A DNA stretch of 64,000 nucleotides, taken from the NCBI RefSeq assembly GCF_000213555.1, contig NZ_GL891995.1:1-64000 (forward strand), in the 5' to 3' direction. Source of the DNA: Dysgonomonas gadei ATCC BAA-286 (GTDB lineage: Bacteria > Bacteroidota > Bacteroidia > Bacteroidales > Dysgonomonadaceae). Positions 34,690-44,067 of the stretch are shown here, in pieces. Position numbers and translations under genes: made by a program. Within the stretch, counting starts at the first letter, position 1. Every line of letters starts with the position of its first letter. The notes below the pieces were generated by a model. The model saw only the letters and a list, made by a program, of their open reading frames with translations, was not told the origin of the DNA and searched no databases.

Positions 34690-35343
34690 TTAAAACCTGA
34701 CACATCTGACAGTTTTCTTAATTTTTTCGGTTGTCATATTTTTCTTCTTTTTGTGTTCGGCCTTTCTTTTTTGTGAAGATGTAAGTATTTGCATATCCTT
34801 TTTTGTATGTTCGTTTTTCGGGGGGAACTCTGTGATGGCCTCCGCGCAGGTTTCCAATATTTCTTCCGCCGGATTCAGGATAATTTCTTCTTCAGGTTCT
34901 ACTCTTTTCTTCAGGGTTTCGGGTTTACTCTTCATTACGCATTCTTTAGCGGACTTCTCCTCTCCTTGCCGGCTCTTATCCTGTCTGTCAAGCAGCATCT
35001 TTATCGTACGCAGGTCGGGCGGGCATTCCTTCTTCGTAACAGTCTTTTGTTTGAAAACAAGTTCGCCTGTATGTCCATCGGGGACATAGATGTCTTTTTC
35101 TACCGTGGTGTAATAGCCTTCAAGTTTCTTTTTCAGCGAAGCATGCACCATCGTCATCAGTTCGGCTTCGCGGCGCGCTACCGCCTGTTCCACTTCGCTG
35201 CGGAAATCGCTTCTGGTATTCATCCAGCAATAATATGTCTCACGGCTGATGCCTGTTGCCTTACATACCTGCGATACGGTGAAAAACTCGTCTTCAAGCA
35301 GGTTTACAATCTTTTCTGTCAATTCCGTACTGTACTTTGCCAT
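34690..35343 (-). CDS. Terminase-small-subunit-like HTH protein
   Basis: 217 residues. The N-terminal HTH reads FFTVSQVCKATGISRETYYCWMNTRSDF, followed by helical EVEQAVARREAELMTMVHASLKKKLEGYYTTVEK, as in the phBC6A51-type small-terminase/transposase-like DNA-binding family. The last 90 residues are low-complexity and Lys/Glu-rich. No large terminase, portal or capsid gene is nearby, so it is probably a domesticated DNA-binding protein. An inverted repeat at 35373-35434 upstream may be its own operator. Confidence 0.6.
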   Translation of the reverse strand: MAKYSTELTEKIVNLLEDEFFTVSQVCKATGISRETYYCWMNTRSDFRSEVEQAVARREAELMTMVHASLKKKLEGYYTTVEKDIYVPDGHTGELVFKQKTVTKKECPPDLRTIKMLLDRQDKSRQGEEKSAKECVMKSKPETLKKRVEPEEEIILNPAEEILETCAEAITEFPPKNEHTKKDMQILTSSQKRKAEHKKKKNMTTEKIKKTVRCVRF

Positions 35344-35372
35344 AGTAAATTTTTTAATTTGAATATTAGCAT

Positions 35373-35434
35373 ATTAGCAAATGAATTCCGGGTATATCGC
35401 TTTGCGCTATTTACAAATCTGCTAATTTGCTAAT
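35373..35434. promoter_or_regulatory. Long-spaced inverted repeat upstream of the HTH gene; rest of 35435-35700 shows only a promoter
   Basis: ATTAGCAAAT (35373-35382) and ATTTGCTAAT (35425-35434) are perfect 10-bp arms 42 bp apart. Their place just upstream of a DNA-binding protein suggests autoregulation; a cruciform or leader hairpin is the alternative. Confidence 0.3.
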
Positions 35435-35664
35435 CAGTTTCTTTATAGATAAACGGAATTTCTATCCATACAAAATTTTAACATTTTAGAGGTAAGTGGC
35501 AAAAGCTTCGCGTCGCGTCGGCCTCCTTCTGTCGGCTACACCGAAACACTACGCTTATAATAGTAAAATTACTCCGTAGCTTCTTAGATTTCGATAAAGA
35601 ATATTTACAGTCGTTAAAACATAATAATATTAAGGTCTCTAATCTTCTTTAACTATTTTATTCC

Positions 35665-35672
35665 TATTTTTG
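35665..35672 (+). promoter_or_regulatory. -7 box of the aroK operon
   Basis: TATTTTTG fits TAnnTTTG, 28 bp before the aroK ATG. No clear -33 element is seen. Confidence 0.45.
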
Positions 35673-35700
35673 TACGATTAGTATATATCGAATAATATAA

Positions 35701-36222
35701 ATGAAGAGAATATTCCTGATTGGGTATATGGGTGCCGGGAAAACTACTGCCGGAAAAGAACTTGCAAAAGTTCTGGAACTTGAATTTATAGATTTAGACC
35801 ACTTTATACAAGCGCGCTACCAGAAAACAGTGAGCCAACTATTTCAGGATGTTGGCGAAGGAGAATTTCGAAAAATAGAAAGCAGTGTACTGAAAGAAGT
35901 TGGCGAATTTGAAAACGTAGTCATTTCTACAGGAGGGGGGACTCCATGTTTCTTTGATAATATGGAGTATATGAATAAGGCCGGCACTACGGTGTATCTG
36001 AATGCTGCGCCTGAGGCACTCGCTGCACGGTTAAACACATGTAAGGAAAAACGTCCGCTCATAAAAGATAAAAATGAAGAGGAGCTTTTCGCTTTCGTAG
36101 TAGAGAGTCTGGAGAAAAGAAATCCGTATTATACCCAGGCGCAGATTATATTCGAAACGGAAGAACTGGTAAATCGGAATGATGTTAATAAATATGTTCA
36201 GCAATTAATTGATAAATTATGA
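35701..36222 (+). CDS. aroK: Shikimate kinase
   Basis: 173 residues, the usual size. P-loop GYMGAGKTT (8-16), shikimate-binding Asp in FIDLDHFI (near 33) and Arg in EGEFRKIES (near 57), the GGG loop STGGGTP (near 79), and lid Arg in CKEKRPLI (near 119). It phosphorylates shikimate in aromatic amino-acid synthesis. It overlaps the following protease gene by four bases, a likely translational coupling although the two functions are unrelated. Confidence 0.93.
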   Translation: MKRIFLIGYMGAGKTTAGKELAKVLELEFIDLDHFIQARYQKTVSQLFQDVGEGEFRKIESSVLKEVGEFENVVISTGGGTPCFFDNMEYMNKAGTTVYLNAAPEALAARLNTCKEKRPLIKDKNEEELFAFVVESLEKRNPYYTQAQIIFETEELVNRNDVNKYVQQLIDKL

Positions 36223-38054
36223 AATCTAATCTATCGAAGAAGTTTTTAGCAGGTCTAATAATGCTTACATCCGCTGTTTTTGCTATTGCCCAGGATAAAC
36301 AATACTCACTGAATGAAGATAAGTCAAAGGTTTCATTGATTGTCGATCTAAAGCAGACCAAATACACTGTTGCCGACATCCAATACAATAAACGGGGGAC
36401 CGCGCTATTAGAAGCCAAAGTGTATACACTCGGTATCAATATGGATACTATCGGCTCCTGGTCGGCCTTATCGAACAAAAATAAAATTTGGAAGTTGAAC
36501 ATAGATGTACCTCAGGCAACAGGATTCTTTGTCCGGTTCGATGATTTTTATTTACCCGAAGGGGCTAAGCTATATGTTTACAATAAAGATAACACGAGCG
36601 ATGCTGTTGTGTATATCCATAGTGATAATCCTTCCGGTGGAGCGTATTCTATAGAAAATTTAAAAGGTGATAATGTGGTACTGGAATATGTTGTTTCGGA
36701 CAAAGTGACCGAACTTCCCCGTATACTTTTATCCGATGTTGGGTATAAATATACAAATGGAAATGGCGAGCATTCCGATTTCAATACATCTGCTTCATGT
36801 ATGATTAATGTAAATTGCCCTGATGCTGAAAATTGGCAATACCAAAAGAAAGGAGTGGTACTATTGAGAATGACAAAAAGCGATAATAAAACTTACTTGT
36901 GTTCGGGTTCTCTTATTAATAATACAAACAATGATAAGACTCCATATTTACTTACGGCCGACCATTGTTTCGAAAATATGAGTGTAGCTCAAATTCCTGA
37001 CAATACATCATTTATCTTTGAATATGAATATCCTACCTGCCAAATGGAAACAGGGGCGCAGGCTCCGAAATATAAATACCACAAAGGTTCGGAAGTTATG
37101 GTAATAAATCCGATAAGCGGCGGTAGTGATGGGGCGTTGCTCAAACTCTCAGAGAGTATTCCTGACGATTGGGATGTATATTTTAACGGATGGAACAGGG
37201 AGAATAAAGCAACTAGCAGTGGAGCTGTGATCCACCATCCGATGGGAGATGTTAAGAAAATATCATTTTATGAAAAAGAACCTGTATCCGGCAGATGGAA
37301 CTCAAGTTCGCCATCCGGTACACATTGGGTCGTTACCTATTCGAAAGGGGCAACTCAGGGCGGTTCATCAGGTAGCCCTATTTTCAATTCGGCAGGGTTA
37401 ATAATAGGCACACTGACAGGTGGTAACAATCAGCTTTGTAATCTGACCGAGCCTGATTATTATGGAAAATTGTGGTACCATTGGGATCAATATCCGGATG
37501 CGAGCAGGCATATGAGCAAATATTTAGACCCTGCCAACTCCGGTGTAACGAAACTGGCCGGGCTGAATAATAATGATGATATAGAAAAGAATATTGTTTT
37601 AGATAATAACGATTTATCCATTATCTTGAATACAAATTCAGAGGTTACAATTCTTGATGGTAATGGTGATTATACAGTTTCATCATCGGATAATAAAATT
37701 GTAGCAGCAGAAATAAATGATAACAAGATCACGATAAAGGCTCTTAAGTATGGGGCGGCAATCATTGAGGTTAGAGATAAAAAAAGTAAAATGGCTGCAA
37801 TAAAAGTTCAGGTGGTCAGCACAGTGAAATATGCTATTACAGGGACAAAAACACTTACAGTAACACTTAACAAGGAAGACGATTCTATCAAGCGGGTTCG
37901 AATAATCAATCTGAACGGCGATACGGTCATTGATAAAAAAGGCCTTGATGTAAAAGAACAGGTAATAGATATGAGTATTTTACCAAGGGATACATATATC
38001 ATACAAACTATGACAAAGAACGGGGCAAAGAAAGCGGAGAAAATAACATGGTAA
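36219..38054 (+). CDS. Secreted trypsin-like (lysyl endopeptidase-type) serine protease with T9SS sorting domain
   Basis: 611 residues: signal peptide (to about FAIAQ), N-terminal beta region, then a chymotrypsin-fold domain with His249 in LLTADHCF, Asp in GGSDGALLKL (about 305) and Ser about 384 in QGGSSGSPIF. An Ig-like region (about 460-540) precedes the final ~65 residues, RVRIINLNGDTVID...IDMSILPRDTYIIQTMTKNG, which fit a type A T9SS C-terminal domain. The protein is therefore exported by type IX secretion and probably surface-bound or released. It overlaps radA at its 3' end by seven bases. Confidence 0.85.
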   Translation: MKSNLSKKFLAGLIMLTSAVFAIAQDKQYSLNEDKSKVSLIVDLKQTKYTVADIQYNKRGTALLEAKVYTLGINMDTIGSWSALSNKNKIWKLNIDVPQATGFFVRFDDFYLPEGAKLYVYNKDNTSDAVVYIHSDNPSGGAYSIENLKGDNVVLEYVVSDKVTELPRILLSDVGYKYTNGNGEHSDFNTSASCMINVNCPDAENWQYQKKGVVLLRMTKSDNKTYLCSGSLINNTNNDKTPYLLTADHCFENMSVAQIPDNTSFIFEYEYPTCQMETGAQAPKYKYHKGSEVMVINPISGGSDGALLKLSESIPDDWDVYFNGWNRENKATSSGAVIHHPMGDVKKISFYEKEPVSGRWNSSSPSGTHWVVTYSKGATQGGSSGSPIFNSAGLIIGTLTGGNNQLCNLTEPDYYGKLWYHWDQYPDASRHMSKYLDPANSGVTKLAGLNNNDDIEKNIVLDNNDLSIILNTNSEVTILDGNGDYTVSSSDNKIVAAEINDNKITIKALKYGAAIIEVRDKKSKMAAIKVQVVSTVKYAITGTKTLTVTLNKEDDSIKRVRIINLNGDTVIDKKGLDVKEQVIDMSILPRDTYIIQTMTKNGAKKAEKITW

Positions 38055-39415
38055 AAACAAAATCAGTATATGTTTGCAGCAATTGTGGAAACGATTCACC
38101 CAAATGGCTGGGTAAATGTCCTGTATGCGGTGAATGGAATACATATGTAGAAGAAATAATAAGTAAAGAAAAATCAACGGCTAAAAGCGGTTTGCATATA
38201 TTCGACACCACGAAAGCAAAACCTTTGCTCCTGAAAGATGTACAGACAGGTGAAGAGCCGCGCATCGACTTGCACGACGGAGAGCTCAACCGAGTGCTGG
38301 GAGGAGGGCTTGTTCCAGGCTCTCTTGTATTGATAGGAGGGGAGCCCGGTATCGGTAAGTCTACTTTGATATTGCAGACTGTATTAGGTCTGAACGGAAT
38401 AAAGACGTTATATATATCGGGAGAAGAGAGCGCACGCCAGTTGAAACTACGTGCCGACCGTATCAATTCTAACAGTGAAAATTGTTTTATAGTCTGCGAA
38501 ACTAATCTGGAACATATATTCGTGCATATACAGAATCTGAATCCCGAATTTGTCATTATCGATTCCATTCAGACGGTTTTTACCGATGCAGTGGAATCTT
38601 CACCGGGTAGCGTATCGCAAGTGCGCGAATGCTCTGCCGCAATACTCAAGTTTGCGAAAGAAACAAATACACCTGTTGTACTGATAGGACACATCAATAA
38701 AGAAGGTAGTATAGCCGGGCCAAAGGTATTGGAGCATATAGTGGATACAGTACTCCAGTTCGAGGGCGATCAGCACTATATGTACCGTATCCTGCGCAGT
38801 ATTAAAAACCGTTTTGGTAGTACTGCAGAGCTAGGTATTTACGAGATGCGTCAAAATGGATTACGTGAAGTCAGCAATCCTTCAGAGTTGTTATTAACTC
38901 AAAATCATGAAGGATTGAGCGGTGTATCCATTTCTGCCTCTATCGAAGGTATCCGCCCCTTCTTAATCGAAACGCAGGCATTGGTCAGCACGGCTGCATA
39001 CGGTACGCCGCAACGTTCGGCCACCGGGTTTGATCTTCGTCGGATGAATATGCTTCTTGCAGTGTTGGAAAAACGGGCGGGTTTCAAACTTATCCAAAAA
39101 GATGTTTTCCTGAATATTGCGGGAGGATTGAAAGTAAACGATCCCGGCATGGACTTATCCGTTATCAGTGCCGTATTATCGTCCAGTCTCGATATTTCTA
39201 TAGAGAAACATGTTTGTATGACGGGTGAAGTCGGTCTGTCCGGAGAAATCCGTCCGGTAAATCGTATCGAACAACGTATCCTGGAAGCCGAAAAACTCGG
39301 GTTCTCAAAAATACTTGTGCCACAGAATAATTTGAAAGGATTTACATCGAAAGTCAATATCGAAATCATTCAGGTGAGAAAGGTAGAAGAGGCTTTCAGG
39401 CAGCTTTTCGGTTAG
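38048..39415 (+). CDS. radA: DNA repair/branch-migration protein RadA
   Basis: 455 residues. Zinc finger CSNC...CPVC at 10-27, Walker A GGEPGIGKST near 97-106, the RadA-specific KNRFGS motif near 258, and a C-terminal Lon-protease-like domain (about 300-455) without need of a catalytic dyad. RadA helps RecA by branch migration in recombination and repair. Complete and canonical. It starts inside the last codons of the protease gene. Confidence 0.95.
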   Translation: MVKTKSVYVCSNCGNDSPKWLGKCPVCGEWNTYVEEIISKEKSTAKSGLHIFDTTKAKPLLLKDVQTGEEPRIDLHDGELNRVLGGGLVPGSLVLIGGEPGIGKSTLILQTVLGLNGIKTLYISGEESARQLKLRADRINSNSENCFIVCETNLEHIFVHIQNLNPEFVIIDSIQTVFTDAVESSPGSVSQVRECSAAILKFAKETNTPVVLIGHINKEGSIAGPKVLEHIVDTVLQFEGDQHYMYRILRSIKNRFGSTAELGIYEMRQNGLREVSNPSELLLTQNHEGLSGVSISASIEGIRPFLIETQALVSTAAYGTPQRSATGFDLRRMNMLLAVLEKRAGFKLIQKDVFLNIAGGLKVNDPGMDLSVISAVLSSSLDISIEKHVCMTGEVGLSGEIRPVNRIEQRILEAEKLGFSKILVPQNNLKGFTSKVNIEIIQVRKVEEAFRQLFG

Positions 39416-39459
39416 TAGCAGGTCGTTTTTTTGTTGCTTAAATATTACTTACGGCGAAA

Positions 39460-40635
39460 ATGGGAAATAGTATTATACGAGGTTTCATTGCTTTTATACT
39501 AATTGGCATTACTCTGTTTTTAGGATTTTGGATGATGCTTGTAGCAGCGTTTAGTGTAAGTAAAGGTTTTTATGTGCCTTTAGTTCTTATCGTTACACTG
39601 TTACTTGTTGTTTGGATAATTATAGCATTATTTCGGTTACTCAAATCAAAAATTATATGGTTTAGCCTTTTAGGAATAGTCTTAGTCTGTGCCGTGTCTA
39701 TCTCTGTATATGAGGGGTACAGGAGCTATATCAAAAGTATCCCGACAGTCGATGATCAAGGTGTAAACTTATATGATTACCAGCCTTTTTCGGATGGAAG
39801 TAAAGTGGCAAAATTAAGCGAACAGTCTGCTTTCTTGTTTACGGATAGCCTGCCTGTGCTGGATGGAGCTACGGCTTTGTATCCAGTTTATGCAGCTTTT
39901 GCTCAGGCGACTTATCCTCGGGGTGAATATAACCCTTACAATAGTATTGTGTCTAGTCATACTACACCCGAAGCATATGATAATCTACTCAGTGGGGTGG
40001 CTGATATTATCTTTTGTGCCGCACCATCAAGGTCACAGGTCGAAAAGGCTGCTGCCCTAGGCATAGAATACAGTATGACGCCAATAGGTAAGGAAGCATT
40101 TGTTTTTTTTGTGAATGCTAAAAATCCCGTATCGGAATTGACAATCGAACAAATTCAGGATGTTTATTCGGGAAAAAAAACAAACTGGAATGAACTGGGA
40201 GGAAAAGATGAAGAGATAAAAGCCTTTCAGCGCCCGGTAAACAGTGGCAGTCAGACCATGTTGGAAAAAATAATGGAAGATAAAGAATTAATGAGCCCGC
40301 CGACAAATGATATTGCGGGAGGTATGGGGGAAATTATTGATCGTACAGCTGAGTATAAGAACTTTAATAATGCGATAGGATATACATTCCTTTTCTTTGC
40401 TACAGAGATGATAGGGAATAATCAAATTAAACTGATAAAGGTAAACGGAGTGTACCCGGACAAAAATACGATAGAAAACAATACATATCCTTTTACCGGT
40501 GATTTTTATGCTATAACAACAGGCGCAAATAACAAAAATGTAACTAACTTTGTAAACTGGATTTTATCAGAACAAGGACAATATCTAATAGAAAAAACAG
40601 GATATACACCTATAAACAAAGCGACAGAACAGTGA
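39460..40635 (+). CDS. PstS-like phosphate-binding domain anchored by N-terminal membrane helices
   Basis: 391 residues. Three hydrophobic helices near 5-30, 35-57 and 63-85 precede a PstS-type domain (about 105-391): DGATALYPVYAAFA, ADIIFCAAPS, PIGKEAFVFFVN, TIEQIQDVYSGKKTNW, FQRPVNSGSQTMLEK. That last SGSQT pattern is a phosphate-ligand loop in PstS. Unusual is the membrane anchor in place of a lipid or cleavable signal and the absence of pstCAB nearby. It could sense or buffer phosphate rather than feed a transporter. It overlaps the next gene by 4 bp (GTGA). Confidence 0.75.
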   Translation: MGNSIIRGFIAFILIGITLFLGFWMMLVAAFSVSKGFYVPLVLIVTLLLVVWIIIALFRLLKSKIIWFSLLGIVLVCAVSISVYEGYRSYIKSIPTVDDQGVNLYDYQPFSDGSKVAKLSEQSAFLFTDSLPVLDGATALYPVYAAFAQATYPRGEYNPYNSIVSSHTTPEAYDNLLSGVADIIFCAAPSRSQVEKAAALGIEYSMTPIGKEAFVFFVNAKNPVSELTIEQIQDVYSGKKTNWNELGGKDEEIKAFQRPVNSGSQTMLEKIMEDKELMSPPTNDIAGGMGEIIDRTAEYKNFNNAIGYTFLFFATEMIGNNQIKLIKVNGVYPDKNTIENNTYPFTGDFYAITTGANNKNVTNFVNWILSEQGQYLIEKTGYTPINKATEQ

Positions 40636-41264
40636 GAACTCCCATAGATATCGAAAAATGGAACAGGAAGGAACATTTCAATTTCTTCAAAACGTTTGAT
40701 GATCCTTTTTTCGGCATGACGGCAAATGTAGATTTTACCCCTGTTTATAACTATAGCAAAGATAAGAAGTCCTCATTTTTTCTTCATTCGTTACACAAGA
40801 TTATGCAGACAGTGAATGCCATAGACGTATTCCGCTTCAGGATAGAAGGTGATGATGTCGTTTCATACGATACTGTACATTCTGCGCCCACAGTCGGACG
40901 TGATGACGGTACATTTAGTTTTTCTTTTTTTGACTATTACCCGGATCTGAAAGATTTTGAAGAAAATGCCCTGCAAATCATAGCTAAAGTAAAACAATCA
41001 TCCGGATTGGGATTAGACGAAAACTCTGAACGTACTGATGTTGTACATTATTCATCTGTACCCTGGATACGTTTTACGGATATGAAACATGCTGTGTCGT
41101 TTGGTAATAATGGTGCTATACCTAAAATATCGACAGGTAAATTTTTCACAGAAGAACAAAAAATACTTTTACCTGTTTCTATAACTGTAAACCATGCTAT
41201 AATGGATGGATTGCATGTCGCACAATTTCTGGATAAATTACACGATAGCATCCATTCACATTAA
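40632..41264 (+). CDS. Chloramphenicol acetyltransferase-like acyltransferase
   Basis: 210 residues starting at GTG 40632, overlapping the previous stop. CAT fold marks: WNRKEHFNFFKTFDDPFFGM at the N-terminus, SFFLHSLHKIMQTVNAIDVFRFRI, and the catalytic VNHAIMDGLHVAQFLD with His near 193 and the structural Asp. Position between a PstS-like protein and folC suggests a housekeeping acyl transfer rather than drug resistance; true CAT resistance enzymes cannot be excluded by motif alone. Confidence 0.8.
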   Translation: MRTPIDIEKWNRKEHFNFFKTFDDPFFGMTANVDFTPVYNYSKDKKSSFFLHSLHKIMQTVNAIDVFRFRIEGDDVVSYDTVHSAPTVGRDDGTFSFSFFDYYPDLKDFEENALQIIAKVKQSSGLGLDENSERTDVVHYSSVPWIRFTDMKHAVSFGNNGAIPKISTGKFFTEEQKILLPVSITVNHAIMDGLHVAQFLDKLHDSIHSH

Positions 41265-41278
41265 ATATAATCAGGATA

Positions 41279-42571
41279 ATGACCTATCAGGAGACCATAG
41301 AATATTTATATAATCAATTACCCGTATATCAAAAAATAGGAGGAAGTGCTTATAAAGAAGGATTGGACAACAGCCTTGCCCTCGATACATACTTCGCTCA
41401 TCCTCACACTAAATATAAAACAATCCATATAGCCGGAACGAATGGTAAAGGTTCTACTTCGCATTTGCTGGCGGCGATATTGCAGGAAGCCGGATATAAG
41501 GTAGGATTGTACACTTCGCCGCATTTGGTAGACTTCAGGGAACGTATACGTGTTAATGGGGAAAAAATATCGCAACAGTATGTAGTCGACTTTGTAGATA
41601 AGCATCGTGAATATTTCGAACCGATAGAGCCTTCGTTTTTTGAACTGACAATGATGATGTCATTTCTCTACTTTGCAGATATGCACGTAGATGTTGCCAT
41701 CATAGAAGTGGGACTCGGGGGCAGGCTCGATAGTACGAATATTATAACGCCTGACCTGAGCGTAATAACAAATATCAGTTTCGACCACATGCAGTTCCTT
41801 GGCAATACACTGGAAAAGATTGCCACCGAAAAAGCCGGTATTATAAAGAAAAATATACCTGTAATTATAGGGGAAGCAGAAGGTGAGGTGAAAAATGTAT
41901 TTACTGATACAGCCGAAAGGGTAGGAGCTCCCATTCTTTTTGCTGAAGACGAACATATCATACAATCGAGCCTGAAAACTGCAAGCGGCTGGCTTTTCGA
42001 TACGAAATATTATCTGCACCTGAAGGGCGAACTATCTGGCTATGCGCAAATAAAGAATGCAGCTACAGTATTATGCGCTGTCAAGGAATTACAGAAAATA
42101 GGATATACTATTCCATCCAAAGCTGTTTATAACGGGTTTGCATATGTAACCAAACTGACCGGGCTGATGGGACGCTGGCAGATATTACAGGAGTTGCATC
42201 CCAAGATCGTGTGCGATACGGGACATAATGTTGCAGGAATAAAATATATAGCCGATCAACTGGCAAATGAAAAATATGATACATTGCATATTGTGCTGGG
42301 AATGGTAAATGACAAGGATATTGCATCCGTGCTCGAACTATTGCCACGTAAAGCCATTTATTATTTCACCAAAGCGTCAGTCCCACGTGCCATGAATGAG
42401 CGGGAGTTGCAAATGATGGCTCAGAAAAAGGGACTTATGGGATATTCGTACCCTACTGTGGCGGAAGCTGTACGTGCGGCAAAAGATTGGGCGGCATCAA
42501 ATGATTTTGTATTTATCGGTGGCAGTAATTTTGTAGTGGCCGATGCATTGAATGCTTTCGGGTATAAATAG
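41279..42571 (+). CDS. folC: Folylpolyglutamate synthase / dihydrofolate synthase
   Basis: 430 residues, full length. Mur-ligase-type P-loop AGTNGKGSTSHLLA near 57-70, EVGLGGRLDSTN near 145, ITNISFDHMQFLG near 160, and the C-terminal CDTGHNVAGIKY near 305. It adds glutamate to folates. The operon PstS-like, CAT-like, folC has short gaps, so co-transcription is likely. Confidence 0.93.
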   Translation: MTYQETIEYLYNQLPVYQKIGGSAYKEGLDNSLALDTYFAHPHTKYKTIHIAGTNGKGSTSHLLAAILQEAGYKVGLYTSPHLVDFRERIRVNGEKISQQYVVDFVDKHREYFEPIEPSFFELTMMMSFLYFADMHVDVAIIEVGLGGRLDSTNIITPDLSVITNISFDHMQFLGNTLEKIATEKAGIIKKNIPVIIGEAEGEVKNVFTDTAERVGAPILFAEDEHIIQSSLKTASGWLFDTKYYLHLKGELSGYAQIKNAATVLCAVKELQKIGYTIPSKAVYNGFAYVTKLTGLMGRWQILQELHPKIVCDTGHNVAGIKYIADQLANEKYDTLHIVLGMVNDKDIASVLELLPRKAIYYFTKASVPRAMNERELQMMAQKKGLMGYSYPTVAEAVRAAKDWAASNDFVFIGGSNFVVADALNAFGYK

Positions 42572-43026
42572 AATAGTTGCGAGTGATTCCATAGGAACAA
42601 AGAATTTGCCCTGATTAATGGGTGAATGTTTTTTGTCCCTACAGACCCGGAAACTGTTGCTTTTTTAATATTATTTTATCTATATGGTGCAGATAACAAG
42701 CGTGTTGTCGATAGAAAAGTAACAGTGTGAAATATTTCGAAAGGTTGTTACCTTTGTTACCTTTTGAAAAAGGTTACAAGTAGACAAGATACAAGTTGTT
42801 GACTGAAAAAGCTGTAACCTTTGTTACTTTTTAACAAGTCGTAAGTTTTAAGTTATACGAGATACGAGTTGTTAACTGATAACTGGTATATGTGTTACCT
42901 TTGTTACTTTTTAACAAAATATATACTGATTATGAATGGTATAAAACTTTCGGATTGTGAATCTGGAGGGACGAAAGAGACTAATATAATCTGCCCGTTT
43001 CCACTGGCAGTATAAACTAACATAGA
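42572..43026 (+). repeat. Intergenic region with three TGTTACC dispersed repeats before cobT
   Basis: Copies at 42746-42765, 42813-42832 and 42893-42912 match the consensus TGTTACCTTTGTTACCTTTT, itself two tandem 9-mers. Between them are degenerate GAGTTGTTAACTGA-type segments. Each copy contains TACCTTTG or TAACCTTTG and so looks like a -7 box. No gene is seen. Confidence 0.6.
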
Positions 43027-44064
43027 ATGCAACAATTTAACATCGAAAAACCAAACGACGAAGTTCGTTCGTATTTACAGGAAAAAATTGATAACCTTAC
43101 TAAACCAAAAGGTTCATTGGGAGTATTGGAGGACCTTGCCATGCAAATCGGTTGGGTGCAACAATCCCTCAATCCTAAACTGACGAATCCCTGCCATATT
43201 GTATTTGCAGGCGATCATGGTATAGCCGCCGAAGGCGTAAGCCCTTCACCACAGGAAGTAACATACCAGATGATACTTAATTTCTGGGCAGGAGGTGCGG
43301 GTATTAATTTTCTGGCCCGTCAGCATGGATTCAATCTTAAAGTGGTGGATTCCGGTGTTAATTTTGATTTCAAAGATGGAGACCCTATCATAGATAAGAA
43401 AATACGGAAGAGTACACGTAATTATCTGCACGAAGCGGCCATGACATATGAAGAAATGGAGCTGGCTATACAACGTGGAGCAGAATGTGTACAGACATGC
43501 TACGATGAGGGTTGTAATGTTATTGGTTTTGGAGAGATGGGTATAACCAATACTTCGTCCTCTTCCCTATGGATGACCTATCTTACAGGAATTCCGTTAG
43601 ATCAGTGTATCGGCGCAGGATGTGACCATACAGGAAAGATCATCAGCCACAAATACAATGTGCTGAAACAATCGATGGAGAATTACAAAGGAGATGCTTC
43701 CGTAGAGGATATCATGCGCTACTTTGGTGGTTACGAAATGGTGATGACTGTGGGAGCTATGCTCAAAGCTGCCGAACTGAAAATGATGGTTCTGGTCGAT
43801 GGCTTCATTATGACTAATTGTATGCTTGTAGCATCTAAGTTAAACGCAAATGTATTGCATTATGCTATATTCGGTCATCAGGGCGATGAAGCAGGCCACA
43901 AGCTGGTTCTGGACTACCTGAAAGCAAAATCTATACTGAATCTTGGCCTCAGATTGGGAGAGGGGACAGGCGCGTTATGTGCTTATCCTATTGTGGCTTC
44001 TGCTCTGCATATGATAAATGAAATGCATTCTTTTAAGGAAATAAAAGTAACGAAGTATTTCTAA
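43027..44064 (+). CDS. cobT: Nicotinate-nucleotide--dimethylbenzimidazole phosphoribosyltransferase
   Basis: 345 residues. Typical segments: KPKGSLGVLEDLA near 32, FAGDHGIAAEGVSPSPQEVT near 67, the GEMGITNTSSSS loop near 173, and the catalytic Glu in LGLRLGEGTGA near 317. It activates the lower ligand of cobalamin. Operon cobT-cobS-cobC follows with 3- and about 40-bp gaps; cobU is not present in the window. Confidence 0.95.
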   Translation: MQQFNIEKPNDEVRSYLQEKIDNLTKPKGSLGVLEDLAMQIGWVQQSLNPKLTNPCHIVFAGDHGIAAEGVSPSPQEVTYQMILNFWAGGAGINFLARQHGFNLKVVDSGVNFDFKDGDPIIDKKIRKSTRNYLHEAAMTYEEMELAIQRGAECVQTCYDEGCNVIGFGEMGITNTSSSSLWMTYLTGIPLDQCIGAGCDHTGKIISHKYNVLKQSMENYKGDASVEDIMRYFGGYEMVMTVGAMLKAAELKMMVLVDGFIMTNCMLVASKLNANVLHYAIFGHQGDEAGHKLVLDYLKAKSILNLGLRLGEGTGALCAYPIVASALHMINEMHSFKEIKVTKYF

Positions 44065-44067
44065 CGG

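Noticed and set aside
34690..35343. Prophage
   Set aside because: Only a terminase-small-subunit-like HTH protein is present; no large terminase, portal, capsid or tail genes surround it.
38905..39369. 154-codon minus-strand ORF
   Set aside because: Antisense to the conserved Lon-like domain of radA.
40632..41264. Chloramphenicol resistance
   Set aside because: The CAT-like protein sits in a housekeeping operon; the motif alone does not show drug acetylation.
42930..43015. Cobalamin riboswitch before cobT (CTGCCCGTTTCCACTGGCAG hairpin, GGATTGTGAATCTGGA segment)
   Set aside because: Some resemblance to a B12 box, but the conserved core order and the GCCACTG box are not met; only a short hairpin is certain. 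A covariance-model search (Cobalamin, RF00174) would decide.
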